Assembly: GCF_030269515.1 (NCBI RefSeq)
Contig: NZ_BSTM01000042.1
Location: 1-49,657 of the forward strand
Origin: Actinomadura sp. NBRC 104412
GTDB taxonomy: Bacteria > Actinomycetota > Actinomycetes > Streptosporangiales > Streptosporangiaceae
Length of the DNA stretch: 49,657 bases
Reading direction: 5' to 3'
The translations under genes and the position numbers were made by a program. A model generated the notes under the pieces. It did no database searches. It had not been told where the DNA came from and saw only the letters and a program-made list of their open reading frames with translations. Below, piece after piece: positions 31,351 through 40,157 of the stretch (the stretch's first letter is position 1; each line of letters begins with the position of its first letter).

Positions 31351-34227
31351 TTAGTTGGCGTAGCTCGGGAGTAGGCGTTCGTGGGTGTCCCTTAGTTCCA
31401 CTAGGGGGATCGTGAACAGCTCTTGGGCTTCGCCGTCCGGGCCTACGGTGGAGACGTCCAGGGAGTCGCCGCCGATGATGCCCAGTTGGGAAATGGGGAC
31501 GCCCGCGGTCTCGCACAGTTGTACCAGGCGGTTCTCGCCGCCGGGGCGGATGGCCACCACGGCTCGGGCGACGGACTCGCTGAACAGGTTGACGAAGGGG
31601 TCGCCGCGCAGGGTGATCTTGGCGCCCAGGCCGCCGCGCAGGCAGGACTCCACCAGGGCCTGGGAGAGGCCGCCGTCGGAGAGGTCGTGTGCGGCCGTGA
31701 GCAGACCCTCGCGGGCGGCGGCGACCAGGACCGAGGCCAGGGCGCGTTCGGCGGCCAGGTCGACCAGGGGCGGCAGGCCGCCCAGGTGGCCGTAGACCAC
31801 GTGCGCCCATTCGGAGCCGCCGAACTCCTCGCGGGTCTCGCCCAGGAGTGCGAGGGTGGCGCCGTCGGAGGTGAACGACATGTTCACGTGGCGGCGGACG
31901 TCGTCGTGGACGCCCAGCACCCCGATGACCGGGGTCGGGTTGATCGGCGTGGTGCCGGTCTGGTTGTAGAAGCTGACGTTGCCGCCGGTGACCGGGACGC
32001 CCAGGTACTGGCAGGCGTCCGCCAGGCCCTCCACGGCACGGGCGAACTGCCACATGACTCCGGGGTCCTCCGGGGAGCCGAAGTTGAGGCAGTTGGTGAC
32101 CGCCAGCGGGCGGGCGCCGGTGGCCGCCACGTTCCGGAACGCCTCGGAGAGGGCCAACTGGGCGCCGCTGTAGGGGTCGAGCCGGGTGTAGCGGCCGTTG
32201 CCGTCCAGGGACAGCGCCAGGCCCAGCCCGGACTCCTCGTCGATCCGGATCACCCCGGCGTCCTCGGGCATGGCCAGCACGGTGTTGCCCATCACGTACC
32301 GGTCGTACTGCGAGGTCACCCAGGTCTTGCTCGCCAGGTTCGGGGACCCGGCCAGCCACAGGACCGTGCGGCGGATCTCCTCGGCGCTGGACGGGCGGGT
32401 CAGCCGTCCCGGAGTGTCGGCCTGCAGCGAGCCCAGGTCGGCCGGGGGCTCCAGCGGGCGCCGGTACACCGGGCCCTCGTCGGCGGCGGTGCCGGGGGGG
32501 ATGTCGACGATGGTCTCGCCGCGCCAGGTCATGACGAGGCGCCCGGTGTCGGTGACCGTGCCGATCGTGGTCGCCGGGATCTCCCACTTGGCGCAGATCT
32601 CCATGAAGCGCTCGACCTTGGACGGCTCGACCACGGCCATCATGCGCTCCTGCGACTCGCTCATGAGGATCTCCTCAGGGCGCAGCGTCGAGTCGCGCAG
32701 CGGGACGGCGTCCAGTTCGACGTGCATGCCGCCGGTCCCGGCGGCGGCCAGCTCGGTGGTCGCGCACGACACGCCCGCGGCACCGAGGTCCTGGATGCCG
32801 ACCACCAGGTCCTCGCGGAACAGCTCCAGGCAGCACTCGATCAGCAGCTTCTCGGTGAACGGGTCGCCGACCTGCACCGCCGGCCGCTTGGCCTGCGACT
32901 CCTCATCGAAGGTCGCCGAGGCCAGCACGGACGCGCCGCCGATCCCGTCCGGGCCGGTGGTGGCACCGAACAGGATCACGTGGTTGCCCGGCCCAGGGGC
33001 GATCGCCCGCTTGATGTCCTCGTGCTTCATCACGCCCACGCACAGCGCGTTCACCAGCGGGTTCTGCGCGTAGGTGGGGTCGAACACGGTCTCGCCGCCG
33101 ATGTTGGGCAGGCCGAGCGAGTTGCCGTACCCGCCGATTCCCGCGACCACCCCGGGCAGCACCCGTTGCGTGTCGGGCTCGTCGGCCGGGCCGAAGCGCA
33201 GCGAGTCCATCACCGCGACCGGACGGGCGCCCATCGACATGATGTCGCGCACGATCCCGCCGACCCCGGTCGCCGCGCCCTGGTACGGCTCCACGTAGGA
33301 GGGGTGGTTGTGCGACTCGACCTTGAAGGTGACCGCCCAGCCCTGGCCCACGTCCACCACGCCGGCGTTCTCGCCCATGCCGACCAGCAGCGCGTCGGTC
33401 TTGGGCGCCTTCTCACCGAACTGGCGCAGGTGGACCTTGGAGCTCTTGTACGAGCAGTGCTCGCTCCACATCACCGAGTAGATCGCCAGCTCCGCCGAGG
33501 TCGGGCGGCGGCCCAGGATCTCCCGTACCCGCTGGTACTCCTCGTCCTTCATGCCCAGCTCTGCGTACGGCTGCGGCCGGTCCGGGGTGGCCGCCGCGAC
33601 CGCGACCGTGTCGGTCTCCTGGGGGACGGCGGCGTCCGGCCCGTCCTCCACGGACACCGGCACCGGCGGCACGGGCACCTCGACGGCCGGGGGCTGCTCC
33701 TCGAAGCGTTGCAGGATCTCGGCCGCCGTCGCGGGACGGGCGGCGGTCCCGTCCCCACCGGCCAGGGGCGCCGCGTCCCCGGGCCTCGCGTCGTCCCGAA
33801 CGGCCTCCTGCGGCCCGGTGCCGGACGCGGGATGCCGGAGGCCCGAGTCGGGCGCGTTCGACTGGTCCTCGACACTGGGGATCCGCGGCTGCGGCCCGGT
33901 GTCGGTCACGACGGGCTGTGTGCCGGAGACCACGGGTTGCGGGCCTGTGCTGGACGGGACGACCGGCTGTGGGCCCGTGTTGGAGGGGACCGCGGGCTGC
34001 GGGCCTGTGTCGGGCCTTGGTGGCTGGGGGACCAGGCCGGCGGCGGCCTGGCGTTCGCCCTCCTCGGCCACGGCCTCGAATGCCTGGACGACCGAGGGGT
34101 TGACCGGCTGCAGCTCGGGGTCGTCGGCGTCGGACTTGAGGTCGGCGAACCACTCCAGGCTCGGCTCGTCCGGTTCGCCGGTCGCGGTGACGTCCGGGGC
34201 GCCGGGGGTGGACGGCTGCTCGCTCAT
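31351..34227 (-). CDS. purL: Phosphoribosylformylglycinamidine synthase, PurL subunit, with long N-terminal extension
   Basis: PurL converts FGAR to FGAM using ATP and ammonia passed from PurQ, with PurS as the third subunit. The conserved enzyme begins at about residue 221 (YAELGMKDEEYQRVREIL) and contains VMWSEHCSYKSSKVHLRQFG, VTFKVESHNHPSYVEPYQGA, ALCVGVMKHEDIKRA and GGLGAKITLRG. It is full length from there (about 740 residues). Before it lies an extra ~220 residues: an acidic N-terminus, then a Pro/Gln-rich disordered region with four TGPQP repeats (about 74-114). The ATG at 34227 follows GGGAAGCACAGC, and no stop interrupts the frame. Some shorter start inside cannot be excluded, but no good ribosome-binding site was seen there. 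Confidence 0.93.
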   Translation of the reverse strand: MSEQPSTPGAPDVTATGEPDEPSLEWFADLKSDADDPELQPVNPSVVQAFEAVAEEGERQAAAGLVPQPPRPDTGPQPAVPSNTGPQPVVPSSTGPQPVVSGTQPVVTDTGPQPRIPSVEDQSNAPDSGLRHPASGTGPQEAVRDDARPGDAAPLAGGDGTAARPATAAEILQRFEEQPPAVEVPVPPVPVSVEDGPDAAVPQETDTVAVAAATPDRPQPYAELGMKDEEYQRVREILGRRPTSAELAIYSVMWSEHCSYKSSKVHLRQFGEKAPKTDALLVGMGENAGVVDVGQGWAVTFKVESHNHPSYVEPYQGAATGVGGIVRDIMSMGARPVAVMDSLRFGPADEPDTQRVLPGVVAGIGGYGNSLGLPNIGGETVFDPTYAQNPLVNALCVGVMKHEDIKRAIAPGPGNHVILFGATTGPDGIGGASVLASATFDEESQAKRPAVQVGDPFTEKLLIECCLELFREDLVVGIQDLGAAGVSCATTELAAAGTGGMHVELDAVPLRDSTLRPEEILMSESQERMMAVVEPSKVERFMEICAKWEIPATTIGTVTDTGRLVMTWRGETIVDIPPGTAADEGPVYRRPLEPPADLGSLQADTPGRLTRPSSAEEIRRTVLWLAGSPNLASKTWVTSQYDRYVMGNTVLAMPEDAGVIRIDEESGLGLALSLDGNGRYTRLDPYSGAQLALSEAFRNVAATGARPLAVTNCLNFGSPEDPGVMWQFARAVEGLADACQYLGVPVTGGNVSFYNQTGTTPINPTPVIGVLGVHDDVRRHVNMSFTSDGATLALLGETREEFGGSEWAHVVYGHLGGLPPLVDLAAERALASVLVAAAREGLLTAAHDLSDGGLSQALVESCLRGGLGAKITLRGDPFVNLFSESVARAVVAIRPGGENRLVQLCETAGVPISQLGIIGGDSLDVSTVGPDGEAQELFTIPLVELRDTHERLLPSYAN
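33886..34008 (-). repeat. TGPQP repeat region in the PurL extension
   Basis: Four units of a Pro/Gln-rich motif (TGPQPAVPSN, TGPQPVVPSS, TGPQPVVSG, TGPQPRIPSV) are coded by imperfect direct repeats of about 30 bp. One spacer (TQPVVTD) is inserted before the last unit. The DNA-level similarity shows recent duplication. Confidence 0.8.
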
Positions 34228-34330
34228 GCTGTGCTTCCCGTTCGCGTACAGGGCGCCGTTGGGCGCCGCCTTCCCTCGTCGCTCGCCGCCCGCCCTCCAC
34301 GGCGGGCGACGCCGCGTCCTTCCCGCTCTG

Positions 34331-35011
34331 TCATACGGCGACCAGCCTCTTGACGATCGAGGTGAAGAAGCCGAGCCCGTCGGTCGAGGGGCCGGTGAGG
34401 GTCTCCACGGCGTGCTCGGGGTGGGGCATCAGGCCGACCACGTTGCCGGCCTCGTTGCAGACGCCCGCGATGTCGTCGAGCGAGCCGTTGGGGTTGAGGT
34501 CGACGTAGCGGGCCACGATCCGGCCGCTCTCCGCCAGCTCGCTGAGCGTGGCGGCGTCGGCGGTGTAGCGGCCGTCCCTGTTCTTGATCGGGACGACCAG
34601 CTCTTGGCCCTCGGCGTAGTCGGCCGTCCAGGCGGTCTCGGCGTTCTCGACGCGCAGGCGCTGGTCACGGCAGACGAAGTGGAGGCCGGCGTTGGGCAGC
34701 AGCGCGCCGGGCAGCAGGTGCGACTCGCACAGCACCTGGAAGCCGTTGCAGATCCCCAGCACCGGAAGCCCGTCCCCGGCCGCGGCGATCAGCTCGGTCA
34801 TCAGCGGCGCGAACCGGGCGATCGCACCGGCGCGCAGGTAGTCGCCGTAGGAGAACCCGCCGGGCAGCACGACGGCGTCCACGCCGCGCAGGTCGTGGTC
34901 GGCGTGCCAGAGGGCGACCGGCTCGGCGCCCGCGAGCCGCACGGCACGCGCGGCGTCACGGTCGTCGAGGGAACCTGGGAAGGTGACGATCCCTACCCGG
35001 GCAGCGTCCAT
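34331..35011 (-). CDS. purQ: Phosphoribosylformylglycinamidine synthase, glutaminase subunit PurQ
   Basis: PurQ releases ammonia from glutamine for PurL. The 226-residue class I glutaminase has the nucleophile in GLPVLGICNGFQVL (Cys88), the oxyanion segment PGGFSYGDYLRAG, and the His-Glu dyad in LMPHPEHAVE near the C-terminus. The ATG follows GAGGAACAGTAGAG. The gene precedes purL on the same strand by about 100 bp, a gap that contains inverted GC-rich repeats (GGGCGCCG-type) but no gene. Confidence 0.95.
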   Translation of the reverse strand: MDAARVGIVTFPGSLDDRDAARAVRLAGAEPVALWHADHDLRGVDAVVLPGGFSYGDYLRAGAIARFAPLMTELIAAAGDGLPVLGICNGFQVLCESHLLPGALLPNAGLHFVCRDQRLRVENAETAWTADYAEGQELVVPIKNRDGRYTADAATLSELAESGRIVARYVDLNPNGSLDDIAGVCNEAGNVVGLMPHPEHAVETLTGPSTDGLGFFTSIVKRLVAV

Positions 35012-35133
35012 CTCTACTGTTCCTCCGGAATGAGGCGGCCGGGGGTGAGGCGGCCTTGCCCGCCGAACGGCGCCGTGGCACGGCGACCACCGGTCACCGT
35101 CGCACGACGCGATCCCCCCGCGTTCGTCTCAAT

Positions 35134-35586
35134 CTACCCGGCGCTGTGCACCAGGGGTTCGTCCAGGTCCCTGATCAGCGCCTCGTCGCGCCAGGTCAGG
35201 CGCTTCTCGAGGTGGACGACCGTGCCCCGTTCGGACGCGGAGTCGATGATGAGTTCGTCCACCAATGCCCGCATGATCCTAATACCGCGGCCGGACTCGG
35301 CCAAGTCCGAGGGGTCGGTGACGGCGGGGGTGCGGCGCGGGCCGCGGCCCAGATCCATGATCTTCAGCAGGCACAGGCCGTCGTCCACCCGTCCGGCCAC
35401 CTCGAACTCGCGGGTGCCGCGGGCGTGCTGGATCACGTTGGTGCACGCCTCGGAGGTGGCGACGAGAATGTCGGCGACGCAGTCCTCGGCGACCCCGAGA
35501 CCGCGTAGCGCCTCCCCCAGTACCCGGCGGATCACCGGGATGCTCAGCGCCTCGCGCGGCAGCGCGAGCGAGAACCTCATGTCCAC
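35134..35586 (-). CDS. RsbW-like ATP-binding protein (anti-sigma factor/serine kinase type)
   Basis: The 150-residue protein is a HATPase_c_2 domain of the RsbW/SpoIIAB type. The N-box is DILVATSEACTNVIQHARG (Asn for Mg-ATP), then the G1 box KIMDLGRGPRR and the G2 region ESGRGIRIMRALVDE and GTVVHLEKRL. Such proteins bind a sigma factor or phosphorylate an anti-sigma antagonist; in actinobacteria very many are encoded and most partners are unknown. No sigma factor or antagonist gene is adjacent. It sits between purQ and purS on the same strand, separated from each by 100-290 bp, so it is probably its own unit. The GTG at 35586 follows GAGGTGACC; an ATG at 35580 is close. Confidence 0.85.
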   Translation of the reverse strand: MDMRFSLALPREALSIPVIRRVLGEALRGLGVAEDCVADILVATSEACTNVIQHARGTREFEVAGRVDDGLCLLKIMDLGRGPRRTPAVTDPSDLAESGRGIRIMRALVDELIIDSASERGTVVHLEKRLTWRDEALIRDLDEPLVHSAG

Positions 35587-35871
35587 CGGTCACCTCGTGC
35601 TCATGCCCCGGGATCCCGCGGCGGGACTCCGGTCCCCCGAGCGTTGCTCGACTCGACGCAGCTAAGGCTTCCCCGGCGGTATCTTCCGTAATCGTTGAAC
35701 GGCGGGCTCTTTCTGTGAACACTCGGTTGTCACTGGATGGCTTTAGTCCCCCGGCCGGGATTGGCCTAGATCGGTTGATGAGAGCAAAGGGGATAGCACG
35801 TTCCAATTGGCGGCTCGTCCATTCGCGAGGCCGGTAAATCACCCGTGCGCGACCCGGGCGTCCCACCGCGG

Positions 35872-36114
35872 TTACAGGACGCGCACCTCGAAGGTCTCGA
35901 TCACCGTGTTGGCCAGCAGGGTCTCGGCGATCCTACGGACCCGGCCGAGGGCCTCCTCGTCGGCCTCGCCGGCCAGTTCCAGCTCGAACCTCTTGCCCTG
36001 GCGCACCGCGCCGATGCCCTCGTACCCCATCTGCGGCAGCTTGCGAGCGATCGCCTGCCCCTGCGGATCGAGGATCTCCGGCTTGAGCATGACGTCGACG
36101 ACCACGCGAGCCAC
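35872..36114 (-). CDS. purS: Phosphoribosylformylglycinamidine synthase subunit PurS
   Basis: PurS is the small subunit that links PurQ and PurL in the FGAM synthase complex of organisms with a short PurL. The 80-residue protein has the expected ferredoxin-like pattern MARVVVDVMLKPEILDPQGQ, LPQMGYEGIGAVRQGKRFEL and ETLLANTVIETFEVRVL. The GTG at 36114 follows AAGGGGGCGG and matches family length; the frame is open further upstream without support. It lies 285 bp before the RsbW-like gene. Confidence 0.93.
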   Translation of the reverse strand: MARVVVDVMLKPEILDPQGQAIARKLPQMGYEGIGAVRQGKRFELELAGEADEEALGRVRRIAETLLANTVIETFEVRVL

Positions 36115-36207
36115 GACCGCCCCCTTACTGATCTGCGGTTCCCCTACCGTCAGCAGCGTACGGCACCATGACCCTTGCATGACCCACCAGCACCCCGGAG
36201 TCGATCG

Positions 36208-37827
36208 ATGAACATCGATGAGCTGTCACCCCCCGAGCGCCGTCTCTGGGAGGCGTTCCCGCGCGGCGAGTCCGTCGACCTGTCCAGCGCCGATCCCGGG
36301 CTGAGCGACCCGGCGACGGCCGACCGCTGGGGTCCCGACCGGTACATCCGCGCCGAGGTGCTGGTGGCGTTGCTGGCCGGTGCCGTCGAGCCCGAGTCGG
36401 GACACGTGGCGGCGGTGCGGCTCAGCGGCGCCCGGATCCTCGGCTCCCTGAACCTCGGGCACGCGCAGGTGGACGTGCCGCTGGCGCTGACCAACTGCGT
36501 GTTCGACGAGGCGCCGCATTTCTACTGGGCGAGCATGGACAGCGTCCACATGATGCGGTGCCGGATGCCGGGCCTGGTCGCGTCCGGTACGCGGGTGGAC
36601 GGGCATCTGTGGCTGGAGGGCAGCCAGGTGTCCGGCGGGCTACTGCTGGACGGCGCGCACATCGCGGGCATCCTCAACATGTCGGGCGTCCACCTGCTCA
36701 ACCCGGGCGGGGACGCGCTGCTGGCCGACCGGCTCAGCGTGGACGCCAACGTCTACTGCGACCAGGGGTTCACCGCGAACGGCGAGGTGCGGGTCCCCGG
36801 CGCGCGGGTGGGCGGGCAGCTCATCCTGCGCAAGGCACGGCTGCACAACCCGTCCGGCGCCGCGCTGTACGCCAGCCGCCTGGAGGTGGCGGCCAACATG
36901 TTCTGTGACGGAGGCTTCTCCGCGCAGGGCTCCATCCGGTTGCGGGGCGCCCGCGTCGGCGGCTACCTGTCGTTCGTGGGTGCGCAGCTCTCCTGCCCGG
37001 ACGGGATCGCGCTCAACGCCGACGATCTGGCCGTCGAGACCGACGTCTACTGCTCGGACGGCTTCACCTCGCACGGCGGTGTCACGTTCGCGGGTGCCCG
37101 CGTCAGCGGCCAGCTCAGCCTGCGCGGCGCCCGGTTGCACAACGATTCCGGGACGGCGCTGAGCCTGCAACGGCTCCAGGCCGAGGAGGTGCTGCTGCGT
37201 CCCGCCGAGCAGGTCAAGGGCGTGACCGACCTGTCGTTCGCCAAGATCAACCTGCTGCGCGACGACCCGGCGACCTGGCCGGAGCGGCTGCAACTGGACG
37301 GGCTGCAGTACGAGACCCTGGAGCCGCCGCTCACCGCCCGCGACCGGCTGAACTGGCTGCGCCGCGACACCGACGGCTACCAGCCGCAGCCGTACGAGCG
37401 GCTGGCGCAGACCTACCGCGCGCTCGGCCTGGACGCCGACGGGCGCTCGGTGCTGCTGGCCAAGGCCCGTGACCGGCGCAAGACACAGGGCATCCCACGC
37501 AAGATCGTCGGCTGGTTCCAGGACGTGCTGGTCGGCTACGGCTACCGCCCGTTCCGCGCCGCGAGCTGGCTGATGTCCCTGCTGGTGTTCGGGACGATCG
37601 TGTTCTCCCTGCACCGGCCCGCCATCCTCAACGAGGACGACCACCCGCACTTCAACGCGTTCTTCTACACCCTCGACCTGATCCTGCCGATCGGCGACCT
37701 GGGTCAGGAACGGGTGTTCGCGCCCGAGGGCGTCTACCAGTGGATCGCCAACCTGATCGTCATCATGGGCTTCGTGCTGGGACTGACCGTGGCGGCGGGC
37801 GCCACCCGCGCCCTGTCCCGCGAGTGA
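36208..37827 (+). CDS. Membrane protein with beta-helix repeats and two C-terminal TM helices
   Basis: The protein has 539 residues from the ATG at 36208 (GGAG 8 bp upstream). Residues about 55-345 form a repeated pattern of about 20 residues with L..A...G.L.L.GA, e.g. ASGTRVDGHLWLEGSQVSGG and GARVGGQLILRKARLHNPSG. This predicts a right-handed beta-helix like pentapeptide or bactofilin-type proteins. A helical linker follows, then a membrane helix (WLMSLLVFGTIVFSL), the loop FFYTLDLILPIGDLGQE and a second helix (WIANLIVIMGFVLGLTVAAG). Homologues are often called 'membrane-associated oxidoreductase', but no redox motif is visible. The two-helix-plus-loop end recalls a channel pore, which is only a resemblance. 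Confidence 0.7.
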   Translation: MNIDELSPPERRLWEAFPRGESVDLSSADPGLSDPATADRWGPDRYIRAEVLVALLAGAVEPESGHVAAVRLSGARILGSLNLGHAQVDVPLALTNCVFDEAPHFYWASMDSVHMMRCRMPGLVASGTRVDGHLWLEGSQVSGGLLLDGAHIAGILNMSGVHLLNPGGDALLADRLSVDANVYCDQGFTANGEVRVPGARVGGQLILRKARLHNPSGAALYASRLEVAANMFCDGGFSAQGSIRLRGARVGGYLSFVGAQLSCPDGIALNADDLAVETDVYCSDGFTSHGGVTFAGARVSGQLSLRGARLHNDSGTALSLQRLQAEEVLLRPAEQVKGVTDLSFAKINLLRDDPATWPERLQLDGLQYETLEPPLTARDRLNWLRRDTDGYQPQPYERLAQTYRALGLDADGRSVLLAKARDRRKTQGIPRKIVGWFQDVLVGYGYRPFRAASWLMSLLVFGTIVFSLHRPAILNEDDHPHFNAFFYTLDLILPIGDLGQERVFAPEGVYQWIANLIVIMGFVLGLTVAAGATRALSRE

Positions 37828-37904
37828 TCGGACGGCGCCGTGGGCGGGTAAGGATCCGGGTGCGTGGGGCTTGCGCCTCCACGTGTGAGGTCTGCCACGA
37901 TGGG

Positions 37905-37947
37905 CTTCAGCGGCGTTCGTCCCCTACCGGGGACGGGGCCACTGAAG
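37905..37947 (+). promoter_or_regulatory. Hairpin in the leader of the bkd operon
   Basis: CTTCAG (37905-37910) pairs with CTGAAG (37942-37947), and GTCCCC/GGGGAC form an inner stem around TACC. It lies 55-98 bp before the E1-alpha start codon and could be a leader structure or an attenuator. No coding sequence overlaps it. Confidence 0.4.
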
Positions 37948-38002
37948 AACGGCCGGCCGAGCGGCGACCCCGCGTCCGGCCCCGACCAAGGAGTAGGCAT
38001 CG

Positions 38003-39136
38003 ATGACGATCGACTCCGTGCGCGGCGCGCCCGCCACCCCCGAGCACGCCGAACCCGCACTCGTCCAGTTGCTCACCCCCGAGGGCGAGCGGATCGAACA
38101 CCCCGACTACCCGCTGGACCTGTCCGCCCAGGAGGTCCGCGACCTGTACCGGGACCTGGTGACGGTACGCCGCATCGACCTTGAGGCCGTCGCGCTGACC
38201 CGCCAGGGCGAGCTCGGCATCTGGGCCTCGCTGCTGGGCCAGGAGGCGGCGCAGATCGGCTCCGGACGGGCGCTGACCGAGCACGACATGGTCTTCCCGA
38301 CCTACCGCGAGCACGGCGTCGCGTACTGCCGGAACGTCGAGCCGCTGCGGCTGCTGGGCCTGTTCCGCGGCGTGAACCACGGCGGGTGGGACCCGTCCGA
38401 GCACGGCTTCCACCTCTACACGATCGTGATCGGCAGCCAGACGCTGCACGCGACCGGGTACGCGATGGGCATCCAGCGCGATGGCGTCCTCGGAACGCCG
38501 TCGGCCGGGGCGACCATCGCCTACTTCGGTGACGGCGCCACCTCGCAGGGCGACGTGAACGAGTCCTTCGTGTTCGCGTCCGTGTTCAACGCGCCCGTCG
38601 TGTTCTTCTGCCAGAACAACCAGTGGGCCATCTCCGAGCCGCTGGAACGGCAGTCGCGCATCCCCCTCTACAAGCGCGCGCAGGGGTACGGGTTCCCCGG
38701 CCTGAGGGTGGACGGCAACGACGTGTTCGCCTGCCTGGCCGTCACTCGGAAGGCCCTGGAGCACGCCCGCGAGGGGCAGGGCCCGACGCTCATCGAGGCG
38801 TTCACGTACCGCATGGGCGCCCACACGACCACCGACGACCCCACCCGGTACCGCCTCAAGGCGGAGGAGGAGTCGTGGAAGCTCAAGGACCCGATCGAGC
38901 GGGTCAAGGCGTACCTCGTCCGCAACGACCTGGCCGACGCGTCCTTCTTCGAGGACGTGGAGGCCGAGGCGAAGAAGGGCGCGACCGAGCTGCGTGAGCA
39001 GTGCCTCGCCCTGCCCGACCCCGGTCCGCTGCGGATCTTCGAGCACGTGTACGCCGAGGACCATCCCCTGATGACCGAGGAGCAGGAGCAGTTCGCCGCC
39101 TACCTGGCGTCCTTCGAGGAAGAGGTGTCGTCATGA
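38003..39136 (+). CDS. bkdA: Branched-chain 2-oxoacid dehydrogenase E1 component, alpha subunit
   Basis: With E1 beta this thiamine-diphosphate enzyme decarboxylates 2-oxoacids and passes the acyl group to E2. The 377-residue protein carries TYREHGVAYCRNV, the TPP/Mg motif GDGATSQGDVNESFVFASVFNAPVVFF-type segment (here GDGATSQGDVNESF, then FFCQNNQWAI), and the phosphorylation-loop region HTTTDDPTRYRLK. The ATG follows AAGGAGTAGGCATCG. Branched-chain rather than pyruvate specificity is inferred from the E1 alpha/beta/E2 operon type and the vdh gene in the same region; a pyruvate or general 2-oxoacid enzyme remains possible. Confidence 0.85.
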   Translation: MTIDSVRGAPATPEHAEPALVQLLTPEGERIEHPDYPLDLSAQEVRDLYRDLVTVRRIDLEAVALTRQGELGIWASLLGQEAAQIGSGRALTEHDMVFPTYREHGVAYCRNVEPLRLLGLFRGVNHGGWDPSEHGFHLYTIVIGSQTLHATGYAMGIQRDGVLGTPSAGATIAYFGDGATSQGDVNESFVFASVFNAPVVFFCQNNQWAISEPLERQSRIPLYKRAQGYGFPGLRVDGNDVFACLAVTRKALEHAREGQGPTLIEAFTYRMGAHTTTDDPTRYRLKAEEESWKLKDPIERVKAYLVRNDLADASFFEDVEAEAKKGATELREQCLALPDPGPLRIFEHVYAEDHPLMTEEQEQFAAYLASFEEEVSS

Positions 39137-40140
39137 CCGAGACGATGGAGACCGGCTCGGCGACCCCGACCTTCACGCTGGGCAAGGCGCTCAACGAGGG
39201 CCTGCGCAAGGCGATGGAGGCCGACCCCAAGGTCCTGGTCATGGGCGAGGACGTGGGCAGGCTCGGCGGCGTGTTCCGCGTGACCGACGGACTTCAGAAG
39301 GACTTCGGCGAGGAGCGGGTGATCGACACCCCGCTGGCCGAGTCGGGCATCGTGGGCACCGCGATCGGGCTGGCGCTGCGCGGCTACCGTCCCGTCTGCG
39401 AGATCCAGTTCGACGGGTTCGTGTTCCCCGCCGCCGACCAGATCATCACGCAGCTCGCCAAGATGCGGATGCGGTCGCTGGGCGCGCTGTCGCTGCCCGT
39501 GGTGATCCGCATCCCGTGCGGCGGCGGCATCGGCGCGGTCGAGCACCACAGCGAGTCCCCGGAGAACTACTTCACGCACACCGCCGGGCTGCGGGTGGTG
39601 GCCTGCTCCAACCCGGCGGACGCGTACACGATGATCCAGCAGTCCGTCACCTCCGACGACCCGGTGATCTTCTTCGAGCCCAAGCGCCGCTACTGGGAGA
39701 AGGGCCCGGTGGAGACCGACCCGGCCGCGTGGACGCCGCTGCACAGCGCCCGCGTCGTCAACCCGGGTGGGCACGTCACCGTGCTGGCGTACGGGCCGTC
39801 CGTCAAGACCTGCCTGGAGGCGGCGACCGCGGCGGCCGAGGAGGGCCGCTCGCTGGAGGTCATCGACCTGCGCTCGCTCAACCCGCTCGACATCGGCACG
39901 GTCGTGGAGTCGGTGAACCGCACCGGCCGCTGCGTGGTCGTCCACGAGGCCCCGGTGTTCAGCGGGTACGGCGCCGAGCTGGCCGCGCGCATCACCGAGA
40001 AGTGCTTCTACCGCCTGGAGGCCCCCGTGCTCCGGGTCGGCGGCTTCTCCACTCCCTACCCGCCGTCGCGGCTGGAGGAGCACTATCTGCCCGACCTCGA
40101 CCGCATCCTGGACGCGGTCGACCGGACGTTCTCGTGGTGA
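39133..40140 (+). CDS. bkdB: Branched-chain 2-oxoacid dehydrogenase E1 component, beta subunit
   Basis: The 335-residue beta subunit completes the TPP active site. Landmarks are VMGEDVGRLGGVFRVTDGLQ, DTPLAESGIVGTAIGLALRG, FDGFVFPAADQIITQ and HHSESPENYFTHTAGLRVV, and VLAYGPSVKTCLEAA with SLEVIDLRSLNPLD near the C-terminal transketolase domain. Its ATG overlaps the E1-alpha stop by four bases (ATGA), so the two subunits are translationally coupled. Confidence 0.9.
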   Translation: MTETMETGSATPTFTLGKALNEGLRKAMEADPKVLVMGEDVGRLGGVFRVTDGLQKDFGEERVIDTPLAESGIVGTAIGLALRGYRPVCEIQFDGFVFPAADQIITQLAKMRMRSLGALSLPVVIRIPCGGGIGAVEHHSESPENYFTHTAGLRVVACSNPADAYTMIQQSVTSDDPVIFFEPKRRYWEKGPVETDPAAWTPLHSARVVNPGGHVTVLAYGPSVKTCLEAATAAAEEGRSLEVIDLRSLNPLDIGTVVESVNRTGRCVVVHEAPVFSGYGAELAARITEKCFYRLEAPVLRVGGFSTPYPPSRLEEHYLPDLDRILDAVDRTFSW

Positions 40141-40157
40141 CCGGGGGAGCCGAGCCG

